Shown: positions 10,673 through 19,915, counted from the first letter of the stretch. The stretch is DNA of 64,000 nt from Paraburkholderia aromaticivorans (GCF_012689525.1 NZ_CP051516.1:2852001-2916000), one strand, 5' to 3'. The notes: generated by a model not told the origin, from the sequence alone. Made by a program: numbers and translations.

Positions 10673-10993
10673 GCTTAAGAGGCGGCAAGCGCGAGTGGTG
10701 ACGACGAAGAAGCTAGATTGAGCAGGTAGTGGGCGGATGAATTTGCGCGGCGGTGCAGTCCAGGCTGGCGGGCAAAACCGGGCTTGGTGTTCAGCGCGTT
10801 TGCCCCCGACAGGCTGATCGGCACAGATAGCCTGATTGGCCTCAATTGCGGCGTCGGAGGCATTGGCCTGGTCTGCGGCATTGCGCTATTTGCGCCGTTT
10901 GCGCCATTTGCCTCATGAGGCAAAAGAGCCGACTGGGGCAGAAAACTAACCCCGACCCCGCGCCAGCAGGTCCGCGCCGCGCCTCAAAAACCC
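10673..10993. other. Convergent intergenic region with short repeats and a palindrome
   Basis: 321 bases between the CoA-transferase (plus) and a small hypothetical gene (minus). It holds three 9-bp units GCGCTATTT, GCGCCGTTT and GCGCCATTT (10883-10909) running into an 18-bp perfect palindrome at 10907-10924. No protein-like frame was recognised. Confidence 0.5.
10883..10924. repeat. 9-bp tandem units and perfect 18-bp palindrome
   Basis: Three tandem 9-base units (10883-10909) are followed by TTTGCCTCATGAGGCAAA at 10907-10924, a perfect inverted repeat with no spacer. Both flanking genes point towards it, so an operator role is unlikely. There is no T-run for a normal terminator. Confidence 0.7.
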
Positions 10994-11272
10994 TCAGCGC
11001 CGCGCCGCGGTCTGCCGCGGCAATGTCTGGCGCGGCGTCTTTTCGTCGTCGTACAGCACGTGCTTGCGGCCTTCCACATGACGGTTGATCGTCGCGCGGA
11101 CCTCAGCGGCCGTGGCATCTTCGGCTACGACCCGCCGCGAGATCTGCCCTGCCGTGTCGATCCACTCGACGATCCGGCAAGCGCCGCCCCATGGCTGGCG
11201 AATAGGCGCGGAGACGCGGCAGCCGCGCACCTGTATCGGCCGCTCGGCTACGGTTTCATATGACTGTTTCAA
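10994..11272 (-). CDS. Small conserved hypothetical protein, DUF2866-like
   Basis: 92-residue soluble protein with no signal peptide or membrane segment. It resembles the DUF2866 proteins of Burkholderia from memory (core CRIVEWIDTAGQISRRVVAEDATAAEV), but this was not checked against a database. The start is TTG 11272, supported by an AAGGA about seven bases upstream; an ATG nearby is in another frame. The function is unknown. It sits alone between two intergenic regions, downstream of radA on the same strand. Confidence 0.6.
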   Translation of the reverse strand: MKQSYETVAERPIQVRGCRVSAPIRQPWGGACRIVEWIDTAGQISRRVVAEDATAAEVRATINRHVEGRKHVLYDDEKTPRQTLPRQTAARR

Positions 11273-11415
11273 GGCGCGATCCTTTTTCGGGCATCAGAAG
11301 GGATGCATACCCTTGCAGCTTAGGAAAAAGGAATGTCGGGTAGGTTACAGCCAATATGGAGATATTTACCGGCCATTACGGAACGTCGGGCGCCTCAGGA
11401 CGCCCGAACCCCCGT

Positions 11416-12792
11416 CTATTCAAGCGTGCGGACCCGGTCGATGGCCTGTTCGATCCGCTCGACCGCAACAACCTGTAAGCCTTCTATCGGCTGCTTCGGC
11501 GCATTGGCCTTGGGAATCACCGCGACCGAAAAGCCCAGTTTGGCGGCTTCCTTCAGGCGATCCTGACCGCGCGGCGACGGCCGGATCTCGCCGGCGAGGC
11601 CCACTTCCCCGAACACCACCAGCCCCTTGGGCAGCGGCTTGTTACGCATGGACGAATGAATCGCGAGCAGCACGGCCAGGTCGGCGGCGGGCTCGGTGAT
11701 CTTCACGCCGCCCACGGCGTTCAGGAACACGTCCTGATCGAAACACGCGATGCCCGCATGCCGGTGCAGCACCGCCAGCAGCATCGCCAGCCGGTTCTGC
11801 TCCAGGCCGACCGCAAGACGGCGCGGATTCGGTGCGTTGGCGGAGTCCACGAGGGCCTGCACTTCGACCAGCAGCGGCCGCGTGCCCTCCTGCGTCACCA
11901 GCACGCACGAGCCCGGCACCGACTGCTCGTGCTGCGACAGAAACAGCGCCGACGGATTGGCCACGCCGCGCAAGCCGCGCTCGGTCATGGCGAACACGCC
12001 GAGTTCGTTGACCGCGCCGAAGCGGTTCTTGATCGCGCGCACCAGACGATACGAGGAATGCGTGTCGCCCTCGAAGTACAACACCGTGTCGACGATGTGT
12101 TCGAGCACGCGCGGCCCGGCCAGCGCGCCTTCCTTGGTCACGTGGCCGACCATGATGATGGTGGTGCCCGACTGCTTGGCAATGCGCGTAAGTTGCGCCG
12201 CGCACTCGCGCACCTGGGCGACCGAGCCCGGCGCGGAAGTCAGCGCGTCGGAATAGACGGTCTGGATCGAGTCGATCACCGCGACATCGGGCCGCTGCTC
12301 GGCGATCGTCGCCTGGATTTTTTCGAGCTGGATTTCCGCCAGCAATTGCAGTTCGCTCGCCTTCGAGCCCGGCTCCAGCAACGAAAGCCGTTGCGCGCGC
12401 AACGCAATCTGCGCGGCCGACTCTTCGCCGCTGATATAGAGCGCGCGTTTGTCGGCGGCGATTTCCGCGAGCGATTGCAGCAACAGCGTCGATTTGCCGA
12501 TGCCCGGATCGCCGCCGATCAGCACCACGCCGCCCGGCACCAGACCGCCACCGAGCACGCGGTCGAACTCGCTGACGCCGGTGGAAAAGCGCGGCACATC
12601 GGATGCATCGATATCGGCGAGACGGCGCACCGGCGCGCTCTTCGCGAGCGACTGGAAGCGATGCGTGGAGGGCGCTTCCGCCACCGACTCGACCAGCGTG
12701 TTCCACGCATTGCACGAAGGGCACTGGCCGGCCCATTTCGGCGATTGCCCGCCGCATTCACTGCAGATGTACAACGTTTTGGGTTTTGCCAC
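11416..12792 (-). CDS. radA: DNA repair protein RadA
   Basis: 458 residues, full length. It has a four-cysteine zinc finger (C10, C13, C24, C27), a RecA-like ATPase with Walker A GGDPGIGKST (about 93-102), the RadA-specific KNRFG motif at 255-259 and a C-terminal Lon-like domain. RadA is a branch-migration helicase acting in homologous recombination and fork repair. It starts MAKPKTLYICSECGG at ATG 12792. alr lies 77 bases upstream on the same strand and may be co-transcribed. Confidence 0.97.
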   Translation of the reverse strand: MAKPKTLYICSECGGQSPKWAGQCPSCNAWNTLVESVAEAPSTHRFQSLAKSAPVRRLADIDASDVPRFSTGVSEFDRVLGGGLVPGGVVLIGGDPGIGKSTLLLQSLAEIAADKRALYISGEESAAQIALRAQRLSLLEPGSKASELQLLAEIQLEKIQATIAEQRPDVAVIDSIQTVYSDALTSAPGSVAQVRECAAQLTRIAKQSGTTIIMVGHVTKEGALAGPRVLEHIVDTVLYFEGDTHSSYRLVRAIKNRFGAVNELGVFAMTERGLRGVANPSALFLSQHEQSVPGSCVLVTQEGTRPLLVEVQALVDSANAPNPRRLAVGLEQNRLAMLLAVLHRHAGIACFDQDVFLNAVGGVKITEPAADLAVLLAIHSSMRNKPLPKGLVVFGEVGLAGEIRPSPRGQDRLKEAAKLGFSVAVIPKANAPKQPIEGLQVVAVERIEQAIDRVRTLE

Positions 12793-12869
12793 GCGCTATT
12801 GCCTGTGTTGCTGTTCTTTGGATTGAAACGCTTGCTGCGAGGCCAGGTACACGCCCGGGTTGCGCGCCT

Positions 12870-13940
12870 TTACTCAGCCCGCACCGGCACGCGCGGCGCC
12901 ACGGCGCACATCAGCTCATAGCCGATGGTGCCGCACGCCTGCGCGACGTCGTCGATTGGCAGCGAGGTGCCCCACAGCTCGACGCGCGAGCCGACGTTGG
13001 CGGTCGGAACCGGCGTCAGGTCGACGGTGAGCATGTCCATCGAGACGCGCCCGACGATCCGCGTGCGCACGCCGTCGACGATCACCGGCGTGCCTTCCGG
13101 CGCGACGCGCGGATAGCCGTCCGCGTAGCCGCACGCCACCACGCCGATGCGCATCGAACCACGCGCTTTGAACGACGACCCGTAGCCGACCGTATGGCCT
13201 TCGACGAGCGTTTGCACGGCGATCAGTTCCGAGGCGAGCGTCATGGCGGGCTGCAGGCCGGTGCCTTCGATCGCCGCCGTGAGGCCGGACGGCGACGCGC
13301 CGTACATGATGATGCCCGGGCGTACCCAGTCGAAGTGCGTGGCCGGATGCCACAGCGTGGCCGCCGAATTGGCGAGGCTGCGCGCGCCGGCGATGCCTTG
13401 CGCGCCGCGCTCGAACGCCTGCACCTGATAGTCCACGCCGCGATCACCGTCGGCGTCCGAGAAATGGGTCATCAACGTGATCTGGCCGACGCCTTGGGCG
13501 GCGCGCGCGCGTTCCCACGCGGCGCGGAACTTCTCCGGCGTGTAACCGAGGCGGTTCATGCCGGTGTTCATCTTCAACTGGATATTGACCGGTTTGGACA
13601 GGCGCGCCATTTCGAGCATGCGCAATTGTTCGTCCGAATGCAGCGCGGTGGTCAGGCTGTAGCGGTCGATCACGTCGATATCGGTCGGACGAAAGAAGCC
13701 TTCGAGCAGAAGAATCGGGCCGGCCCAGCCCAATTCACGCAACTTCACGGCTTCTTCGAGGTCCAGCAACCCAAAGCCGTCGGTTGCGCGCAGGCCCGGA
13801 AAAACGCGCGCAAGGCCGTGCCCGTAGGCGTTTGCCTTGACGACGGCCCAGATTTTGGATTTCGGTGCGTAGCGCCGGGCAACGGCGAGATTATTGGCGA
13901 GAGCGGAGGTATGAATCGTGGCTGAGAGCGGGCGCGGCAT
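12870..13940 (-). CDS. alr: Alanine racemase
   Basis: 356 residues, PLP-dependent, interconverting L- and D-alanine for peptidoglycan. The PLP lysine is K35 in [10 protein letters not shown]. The catalytic tyrosine region is [18 protein letters not shown] in the C-terminal beta domain, and [10 protein letters not shown] is also typical. It starts at ATG 13940. It reads away from lplT; the 221-base divergent region between them presumably holds both promoters. Confidence 0.96.
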   Translation of the reverse strand: MPRPLSATIHTSALANNLAVARRYAPKSKIWAVVKANAYGHGLARVFPGLRATDGFGLLDLEEAVKLRELGWAGPILLLEGFFRPTDIDVIDRYSLTTALHSDEQLRMLEMARLSKPVNIQLKMNTGMNRLGYTPEKFRAAWERARAAQGVGQITLMTHFSDADGDRGVDYQVQAFERGAQGIAGARSLANSAATLWHPATHFDWVRPGIIMYGASPSGLTAAIEGTGLQPAMTLASELIAVQTLVEGHTVGYGSSFKARGSMRIGVVACGYADGYPRVAPEGTPVIVDGVRTRIVGRVSMDMLTVDLTPVPTANVGSRVELWGTSLPIDDVAQACGTIGYELMCAVAPRVPVRAE

Positions 13941-14161
13941 GGGATATTTTCGTAAAGACGCTTGCGAATCAGCGGCTTACAGGGCGTTTTCAGCGCTCCG
14001 TAGCCCGCTGGGCGGTGCGATCAAGGATTTTGCTAGTCCGAATCCATCTATTTTCATGATATAAAGCCGTGCGCACAACCCATTTCGACGAACGGCATAA
14101 GCCCGGACGCTCAACCAGCGGCCGGGGCGGATAGACCGCAGCGAGGACAGCATCGCATCAG

Positions 14162-15469
14162 ATGAAAAAAGGTTTTTACACCATCATGGCCGCGCAGTTT
14201 TTTTCGTCGCTGGCCGACAATGCGCTTCTGATTGCTGCTATCGCACTGCTGAAAGATCTTCACGCCCCTAACTGGATGACGCCGCTGCTCAAGTTGTTCT
14301 TTGTGCTGTCGTACGTCGTTCTCGCCGCCTTCGTGGGCGCCTTCGCCGACTCCCGTCCGAAAGGACGCGTGATGTTCATCACCAATACCATCAAGGTCGT
14401 CGGTTGCATCACGATGTTGGTGGGCGCGCATCCGCTGCTCGCGTATGGGATCGTCGGCTTTGGCGCGGCGGCCTACTCGCCCGCCAAATACGGCATCCTG
14501 ACCGAACTGCTTCCGCCTGACCGGCTGGTCGCCGCGAATGGCTGGATCGAAGGCACGACCGTCGGCTCGATCATTCTCGGTACCGTGCTCGGTGGAGCGC
14601 TCATCAGCCCGCACATCGCCGCGCCGATCCTGCGGCACCACATTCCCTCGGTCAACACACCCGCCGAGGCGGCGATGCTGGTCATCATGGCCATCTACGT
14701 GATCGCGGCGCTCTTCAATCTGCGCATTCCCGACACCGGCGCGCGCTATCCGAGACAGGAACGCGGCCCGATCAAACTCGTCACCGATTTCGCCGACTGT
14801 TTCCTCGTGCTATGGCGCGACAAGCTCGGCCAGATTTCGCTCGCCGTCACCACGCTGTTCTGGGGCGCCGGCGCGACGCTGCAATTCATCGTGCTGAAGT
14901 GGGCCGAGGTGTCGCTCAACATGTCGCTCTCCGAAGCGGCCATCCTCCAGGCGGTGGTGGCCGTGGGCGTGGCGGCCGGCGCGATCTTCGCGGCCTCGCG
15001 GGTGCCGTTAAAGAAGTCGCTGTCGGTGTTGCCGGTCGGCATCATGATGGGCATCGCCGTGATGCTGATGGCGTTCTACACACGCGACCTGTTCCCTGCC
15101 CATTGGGGTCTCTATTTCGGCCGCGTGCATCTGCCGGGCTATCTGATCGTCGCGTACATTTTCCTGATGATCGTCGGCGGCCTGTCGGGCTTTTTCGTCG
15201 TGCCGATGAACGCGCTGCTCCAGCATCGCGGGCACGTGCTGCTGTCGGCCGGTCACTCGATCGCCGTGCAGAACTTCAACGAAAACCTGTCCGTGCTCGT
15301 GATGCTGTGCCTCTACGCCGTGCTGGTGTGGCTCGACGTGCCGGTTACGGCGGTGATCGTGCTGTTCGGCACCTTCGTCTGCGTGATGATGTGGTTCGTG
15401 ATGCGGCGCCACCAGGCCAACCAGCGTGCGTTCGACTCGGTCGCGCTGATCGGCGAAGTCAAGCACTGA
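14162..15469 (+). CDS. lplT: Lysophospholipid transporter LplT
   Basis: 435-residue MFS protein with about 12 membrane segments. The N-terminus MKKGFYTIMAAQFFSSLADNAL and the SRPKGRVMF loop after helix 2 are LplT signatures. LplT flips lysophospholipids across the inner membrane for reacylation. In enterobacteria it is joined to the acyltransferase Aas, but no acyltransferase lies next to it here. It is somewhat longer than the E. coli protein. A second copy begins at 63705. thiD follows 59 bases downstream. Confidence 0.88.
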   Translation: MKKGFYTIMAAQFFSSLADNALLIAAIALLKDLHAPNWMTPLLKLFFVLSYVVLAAFVGAFADSRPKGRVMFITNTIKVVGCITMLVGAHPLLAYGIVGFGAAAYSPAKYGILTELLPPDRLVAANGWIEGTTVGSIILGTVLGGALISPHIAAPILRHHIPSVNTPAEAAMLVIMAIYVIAALFNLRIPDTGARYPRQERGPIKLVTDFADCFLVLWRDKLGQISLAVTTLFWGAGATLQFIVLKWAEVSLNMSLSEAAILQAVVAVGVAAGAIFAASRVPLKKSLSVLPVGIMMGIAVMLMAFYTRDLFPAHWGLYFGRVHLPGYLIVAYIFLMIVGGLSGFFVVPMNALLQHRGHVLLSAGHSIAVQNFNENLSVLVMLCLYAVLVWLDVPVTAVIVLFGTFVCVMMWFVMRRHQANQRAFDSVALIGEVKH

Positions 15470-15528
15470 CCCGCGGCGGGTCGTCCGCTCACGCAGCGAC
15501 CCGCGCCTTCCTCCTTCCTCGCTTTGCC

Positions 15529-16335
15529 ATGACTCAACCGATTCCCAATGTGCTGACAATCGCCGGTTCCGATTCCGGCGGCGGCGCTGGCATTCAGGCC
15601 GATCTGAAGGCTTTCTCGGCGCTCGGCGCGTACGGCGCGAGCGTGATCACCGCGCTCACCGCGCAGAACACGCGCGGCGTCACCGCGATTCACGCGCCGG
15701 ACCCCGGCTTCATTACCGCGCAACTCGACGCGGTGTTCGACGACATCCGCATCGACGCCGTGAAGATCGGCATGCTGGCGAACGCGCCGATCGCGCGCGC
15801 GGTCGCCGACGCGCTGCGCCGGCACAAGCCAAAGCACATCGTGCTCGACACCGTGATGATTTCGAAGAGCAACCACGCGTTGCTGCTGCCGGATGCGGTC
15901 GCGGCGGTGCGCGACGAGTTGCTGCCGCTCGCCGATCTGCTGACGCCCAATCTGCCGGAAGCGGCCGCGCTGCTCGGCGTGCAAGCCGCGACCGACGAAG
16001 CCGGCATGGTCGAGCAAGGCGAAGCACTGCGCGCGCTCGGCGCACGCGCGGTGCTGATGAAGGGCGGCCATTTGAGCGCGACGGATAGTCCGGACTGGCT
16101 GGTGCAGGACAGCGGCACGCTACGTCTCGGTGGCCCGCGGGTGCCGGTGAAGAATACGCATGGGACGGGCTGTACGCTGTCGTCGGCGATTGCGGCATTG
16201 ATTCCGCAGCGTGGCGATCTGGCGAGCGCCGTCGCCGATGCGAAGCTGTATTTGACCGGCGCGCTGCAAGCGAGCGATCGACTCGACGTCGGCAGCGGCG
16301 TGGGGCCGGTGCATCATTTTTATCGGTGGTGGTGA
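15529..16335 (+). CDS. thiD: Hydroxymethylpyrimidine/phosphomethylpyrimidine kinase
   Basis: 268-residue ribokinase-fold kinase that phosphorylates HMP and HMP-phosphate in thiamine synthesis. Motifs are the N-terminal IAGSDSGGGAGIQADLKAF, the mid DTVMISKSNHALL, and the C-terminal anion hole and catalytic loop NTHGTGCTLSSAIAA. The ATG at 15529 (MTQPIPNVLTIAGSD) is chosen over a long in-frame extension that overlaps lplT. Pyridoxal kinase activity is possible in this family. No TPP riboswitch was recognised upstream. Confidence 0.93.
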   Translation: MTQPIPNVLTIAGSDSGGGAGIQADLKAFSALGAYGASVITALTAQNTRGVTAIHAPDPGFITAQLDAVFDDIRIDAVKIGMLANAPIARAVADALRRHKPKHIVLDTVMISKSNHALLLPDAVAAVRDELLPLADLLTPNLPEAAALLGVQAATDEAGMVEQGEALRALGARAVLMKGGHLSATDSPDWLVQDSGTLRLGGPRVPVKNTHGTGCTLSSAIAALIPQRGDLASAVADAKLYLTGALQASDRLDVGSGVGPVHHFYRWW

Positions 16336-16354
16336 GGAGGCGTTGTGACCGCCG

Positions 16355-17356
16355 CTACTGCCGCGCGTAGTGTTGCGCCAGCTCGGGCCACTCGTCCGGC
16401 ACGATAAAGCCGCGCGAGCGTTCGATCAGATTGCCCGCACTGTCCTCGGTGAACGCGGCGACCATCGCCGGTCCGTGCTGATGTGAAGTTTGCCCGGCAA
16501 GGGTTTCTGCATCGACGAACGCCAGGCCCGCGGCCTGTGCCTCGTGCAGCGTATGCCGTCGCGGCGCGAGCCACTCCAGCCGCGGCAATGTGCGCCACTT
16601 CTCCGCATGCGCCACCGCGAACGCCGGCCAATCACTGCGCGTCACCCACCAGCCGCGACCATGCGCCGGATCGAGTTCGACGGGATTGAGCGGCGTCTCG
16701 CCATGTCGGTAAAACAGCCAGCCTTTGATGAACATCTGCGGCGTCCACGGACCCGCGTAGCCGACCGAGGCAAACTCCTCACGCGCGCTCAACGGCAACT
16801 GGTGATTCAGCACATGCGCGAGCTTCAGATCGAAGCGGTCTTTCAGATTCGGGCCGACGTAGTCGGATAACTGCGCGCGCCCTCCGCCGGCATGCAGATA
16901 GCACTTCACGGCCAGCTCCCAATGCAGCCGCGCGCCCTGCCGCGTCTGCACCAGAAAATCGCATTCGCCGAGCGTGACGCCCGCGCGCCGCAACGGCACG
17001 CTCGCCGCCACCAGCCGCGCCCCCGGCCCATGTTGCAGGAACCAGCCGAGCAGCCGTTCGGCATACCGGCCGAGGCGCGTGATGCGCGTCGCCGCGAGTT
17101 CGTGATGCAAGGGTTCGGGCGCGGCGTCGAGCGCGTGCAGCCAGTCGATGGTCGCCTGCGCTTCCTGCGGTGTGTCGAAGGCATTTGCCAGCGCACCCAC
17201 CGGTGGTTGCGGGCGCAACAGATCGGCGCTCAGCAGCAGCCACGCGAGATCGCGAACGGCAGCGTCTTGCAAGGTGTCGAGCAGCGTATCGCGGCTCGCG
17301 GCATCGATGCCGGCCGCAGCGGCGGAGCCCGCCGCCGGCCCCTCGGCGGCCGTCAC
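16355..17356 (-). CDS. DUF1853 family protein, possible nuclease fold
   Basis: About 333 residues from a GTG at 17356, whose GTGA overlaps the stop of the upstream uracil-DNA glycosylase gene. An ATG at 17413 is the alternative. It has a DUF1853-like pattern: LGRYAERLLGWFL, then GECDFLV (130-136) and HWELAVKCYLH (145-155). The spaced E131/D133...E147...K151 residues look like a PD-(D/E)XK nuclease core; that is inference from the pattern. No signal peptide. It is the last gene of the tsaB-rimI-UDG run, so DNA repair is the obvious context. Confidence 0.75.
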   Translation of the reverse strand: MTAAEGPAAGSAAAAGIDAASRDTLLDTLQDAAVRDLAWLLLSADLLRPQPPVGALANAFDTPQEAQATIDWLHALDAAPEPLHHELAATRITRLGRYAERLLGWFLQHGPGARLVAASVPLRRAGVTLGECDFLVQTRQGARLHWELAVKCYLHAGGGRAQLSDYVGPNLKDRFDLKLAHVLNHQLPLSAREEFASVGYAGPWTPQMFIKGWLFYRHGETPLNPVELDPAHGRGWWVTRSDWPAFAVAHAEKWRTLPRLEWLAPRRHTLHEAQAAGLAFVDAETLAGQTSHQHGPAMVAAFTEDSAGNLIERSRGFIVPDEWPELAQHYARQ

Positions 17357-18582
17357 TTCGACGCGTTCGACGGCGCGCCGCCGGCCGCCCGCCACGTGTC
17401 GCGCGCGAGGCACAGGTCAGCCCAGGCTTTCGCCTTATCGGGCAGGCTGCGCAACAGATACGCCGGGTGATAGGTGACGACCACGGGCACGCCTTCGTAT
17501 TCGTGCACGCGGCCGCGCAGCGACGAAATGCTCGCCTCGGTTTTCAGCAGACTCTGCGCCGCGAAGCGGCCGAGCGCGACGATCAGCTTCGGCTTGACCA
17601 GCGCGACCTGACGTTGCAGATACGGCTCGCAACGCGCGACTTCGTCCGGTTCGGGATTGCGGTTGCCGGGCGGCCGGCACTTGATCACGTTCGCGATATA
17701 GACGTTGGTGTCGCGCGCGAGCGTCAGCGAACGCAGCATGTTGTCGAGCAGCTTGCCGGCCTGGCCGACGAACGGCTCGCCCAGACGATCCTCGTTCTCA
17801 CCCGGCGCTTCGCCGATCAGCATCCAGTCCGCGCCGCGATCGCCGACGCCGAATACCGTGTTCGTGCGCTTCTCGCACAGACGGCAAAGCTGGCAGGCGG
17901 CCACGCGCTCGCTCAGCGCGTCCCAGTCCAGCGTGTGGATTGCCGGCGCCGCGGGGGCGTCGTGGCGTGCGTCCGCGGGAGCTTGGGTCGGCAGGTCGTC
18001 GAACCATGCGAAATCGTCGTCGGGTGGTGCATCGAACGTTGGCGGCTCGGGGCTGCGGGGTTGCTGTAGTCGCGTTGGCTGCGATGCTTGCGGCTGGTGT
18101 GCCTCGACCGACGCTTGCATCCGGCCTTGCGTCGGGTCTTGTGAAGGCTGCCTTTGACGTTCAGCTTGCTCGCCGGTCTGCATGGAACGTGGCGACTCGC
18201 CTGCGCGCGTTTCGGCCGTCGGCTGGCGTTCATCGAACCGATCGCGTGCCCCGGCCGCGGGCGATGCCTGATCCGGACGGCCAGGCGCGCGTCGTTCGCC
18301 TGGCGCTGGCGCGGCGTTGGCTTGTTGAACGTCGGCCGCGTGCTTCGCGGGCTGCGAGGGTTCCTGCGCGCGAGCAACGGGCGGCAACCCTGGCGCCGCG
18401 CCACGCGCATCATCACGACGCGCCCCCGGCGCGGCCGGCACAGCCGCGCCCTCCCCGACCACGGCCACGGCTGCGGCTTGCGCCTGCGGTTCAACAACCG
18501 GCTCCTGCGCCGCCGCCATGCCACGACGCACCCACAGCGGAGTGAGTCCGAACTCTTCCAGTACCGATTCATGCAGCGCCAT
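17353..18582 (-). CDS. Family 4-type uracil-DNA glycosylase with long linker
   Basis: 409 residues from ATG 18582, which has GGAGG six to seven bases upstream. The catalytic domain is about 218-395. Iron-sulfur cysteines are at 230, 233, 302 and 318, GEAPGENED at 257-265 is the uracil-site motif, and HPAYLLR at 372-378 is the second motif. It removes uracil from DNA to start base-excision repair. Residues 1-22 (MALHESVLEEFGLTPLWVRR) form a separate short segment, then about 190 residues rich in Ala, Pro, Gln and Arg look disordered. It overlaps rimI by 14 bases upstream and DUF1853 by 4 downstream. Confidence 0.9.
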   Translation of the reverse strand: MALHESVLEEFGLTPLWVRRGMAAAQEPVVEPQAQAAAVAVVGEGAAVPAAPGARRDDARGAAPGLPPVARAQEPSQPAKHAADVQQANAAPAPGERRAPGRPDQASPAAGARDRFDERQPTAETRAGESPRSMQTGEQAERQRQPSQDPTQGRMQASVEAHQPQASQPTRLQQPRSPEPPTFDAPPDDDFAWFDDLPTQAPADARHDAPAAPAIHTLDWDALSERVAACQLCRLCEKRTNTVFGVGDRGADWMLIGEAPGENEDRLGEPFVGQAGKLLDNMLRSLTLARDTNVYIANVIKCRPPGNRNPEPDEVARCEPYLQRQVALVKPKLIVALGRFAAQSLLKTEASISSLRGRVHEYEGVPVVVTYHPAYLLRSLPDKAKAWADLCLARDTWRAAGGAPSNASK

Positions 18583-19063
18583 CTGCGCCCTCCGTGGCAA
18601 ACGAGAAACGCATCACGATGGCGTCCTCCCGGCTGCGATGCCGCGCCGGATAATAGTTTTTGCGCCGGCCGATCGAAGCAAAGCCGAAGCGCTCATAAAG
18701 CCGGATCGCCCGATGATTCGACGGTCGCACTTCCAGCAGCAGGCCCTCGAGTTTTTCAGCGCGGGTAATGCGCACGGCTTCGCGCAGCAGCGCGAGCCCG
18801 GCGCCGGCGCCTTGCGCCGCAGGTGTCACGCACAGATTGAGCAGATGCATTTCGTCGACGACCGGCATCAACACGCAATAGCCGATCAGCGCGCCCGTGA
18901 CATGGCGCAGACAGATGCCGAAGTAACCGTTGCGCAGCGAGTCGCCGAAATTGCCCCGGCTCCATGGAAACTCGTAAGCGATTTTTTCGATGGCGGCGAC
19001 TTCGTCCAGATCGCCTTCAGTCATCGGCGACATGTAGCGGTCCGCGAGCAACACGCCACTCAT
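18569..19063 (-). CDS. rimI: Ribosomal protein S18 alanine N-acetyltransferase
   Basis: 164-residue GNAT acetyltransferase. The acetyl-CoA loop LCVTPAAQGAGAGLALLREA and the C-terminal YERFGFASIGRRKNYYP are RimI signatures. RimI acetylates the N-terminal alanine of S18. Its ATG overlaps the tsaB stop (ATGA), the common tsaB-rimI arrangement, and its end overlaps the glycosylase start. The N-terminus includes about ten extra residues before MTEGDLDEVAAIE. Confidence 0.93.
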   Translation of the reverse strand: MSGVLLADRYMSPMTEGDLDEVAAIEKIAYEFPWSRGNFGDSLRNGYFGICLRHVTGALIGYCVLMPVVDEMHLLNLCVTPAAQGAGAGLALLREAVRITRAEKLEGLLLEVRPSNHRAIRLYERFGFASIGRRKNYYPARHRSREDAIVMRFSFATEGADGAA

Positions 19064-19881
19064 TGCCGGCCCTCGCCTTGCGCTGCGTCGTGCGCGAGTC
19101 TGGCGGCCTGCTCGGCCTTGGCGGCTTTTTCAGCTTTCTCGGCGACCCGCTCGGCGGTGGTTAAGGCGACCTTGTCGCGCACGTATTCCGGCGCGGCCTG
19201 GTCGGCGGGCACCGTGCGGCCGGCGCGCAACGCGCGCAGCGCGGCGTGGGCCAGCGGCACGGCGTGCGGCAGCGCTTCGCCATCGACGCTGCGCGCCGCG
19301 GCAACCGCGGGCAGTCGCGCGCCGAACGCCGCGGCGGCATTGCCTGCCAGCGTGAAGGGGACGTCGGGCAAAACGAGCCGGTCTGGCGCATCGAGCGAAG
19401 CCGCCTGCAGCGTGCGCCATTCACCCTGCGCGTCGTCCCAGGCGTAGTCGGCCCAATAGATTTCGTCCATGCGGGCGTCGAGCGCGGCGACCACGCGCGT
19501 CGCCGATGCATCGCGCAGGCGGGCGCTCTCGGCACAGGCGAGCAGCGTGCTGACTGGCACGACCGGCAGATTCAGGCCGAACGCGAGACCTTGGGCGACA
19601 CCAGTGGCGGTACGCAGGCCGGTGAACGAGCCCGGGCCAGAACCAAAGGCGATGGCGTCGCAGTCCGCCAGTGTCAGGCCGGCTTCGTCGAAAAGTTCGC
19701 GGATGGCGGGGAGCAGGCGCGTGCTGGAAACCGCGCCGGTCTGCTCGTGGCGCACCCACAGACGCGGCTCGGCGCGTGCCTCTTCAGGTGTGGCGCCGGC
19801 CGTATTGCCGGCGGCGGCCAGAAGCGCTACCGAGCAGAATTCGGTCGAGGTATCGAGGGCGAGGAGCACAGTTTGAGTCAT
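19060..19881 (-). CDS. tsaB: tRNA threonylcarbamoyladenosine synthesis protein TsaB
   Basis: 273 residues, ASKHA fold. The N-terminus LLALDTSTEFCSVAL and the motifs FGSGPGSFTGLR and GVAQGLAFG are diagnostic. TsaB is the non-catalytic partner of TsaD in making t6A37 on tRNAs that read ANN codons. The ATG at 19881 gives MTQTVLLALDTSTE; 33 in-frame residues further upstream come from a repeat array and are rejected. It heads the tsaB-rimI-UDG-DUF1853 overlapping operon. Confidence 0.94.
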   Translation of the reverse strand: MTQTVLLALDTSTEFCSVALLAAAGNTAGATPEEARAEPRLWVRHEQTGAVSSTRLLPAIRELFDEAGLTLADCDAIAFGSGPGSFTGLRTATGVAQGLAFGLNLPVVPVSTLLACAESARLRDASATRVVAALDARMDEIYWADYAWDDAQGEWRTLQAASLDAPDRLVLPDVPFTLAGNAAAAFGARLPAVAAARSVDGEALPHAVPLAHAALRALRAGRTVPADQAAPEYVRDKVALTTAERVAEKAEKAAKAEQAARLAHDAAQGEGRQ

Positions 19882-19915
19882 GGACCGTATTGTAATCGGC
19901 ACGGCGCGCGCAAAT

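Noticed and set aside
15470..15528. TPP riboswitch upstream of thiD
   Set aside because: Only 59 bases separate lplT and thiD, too short for the element, and no conserved TPP-box sequence is seen.
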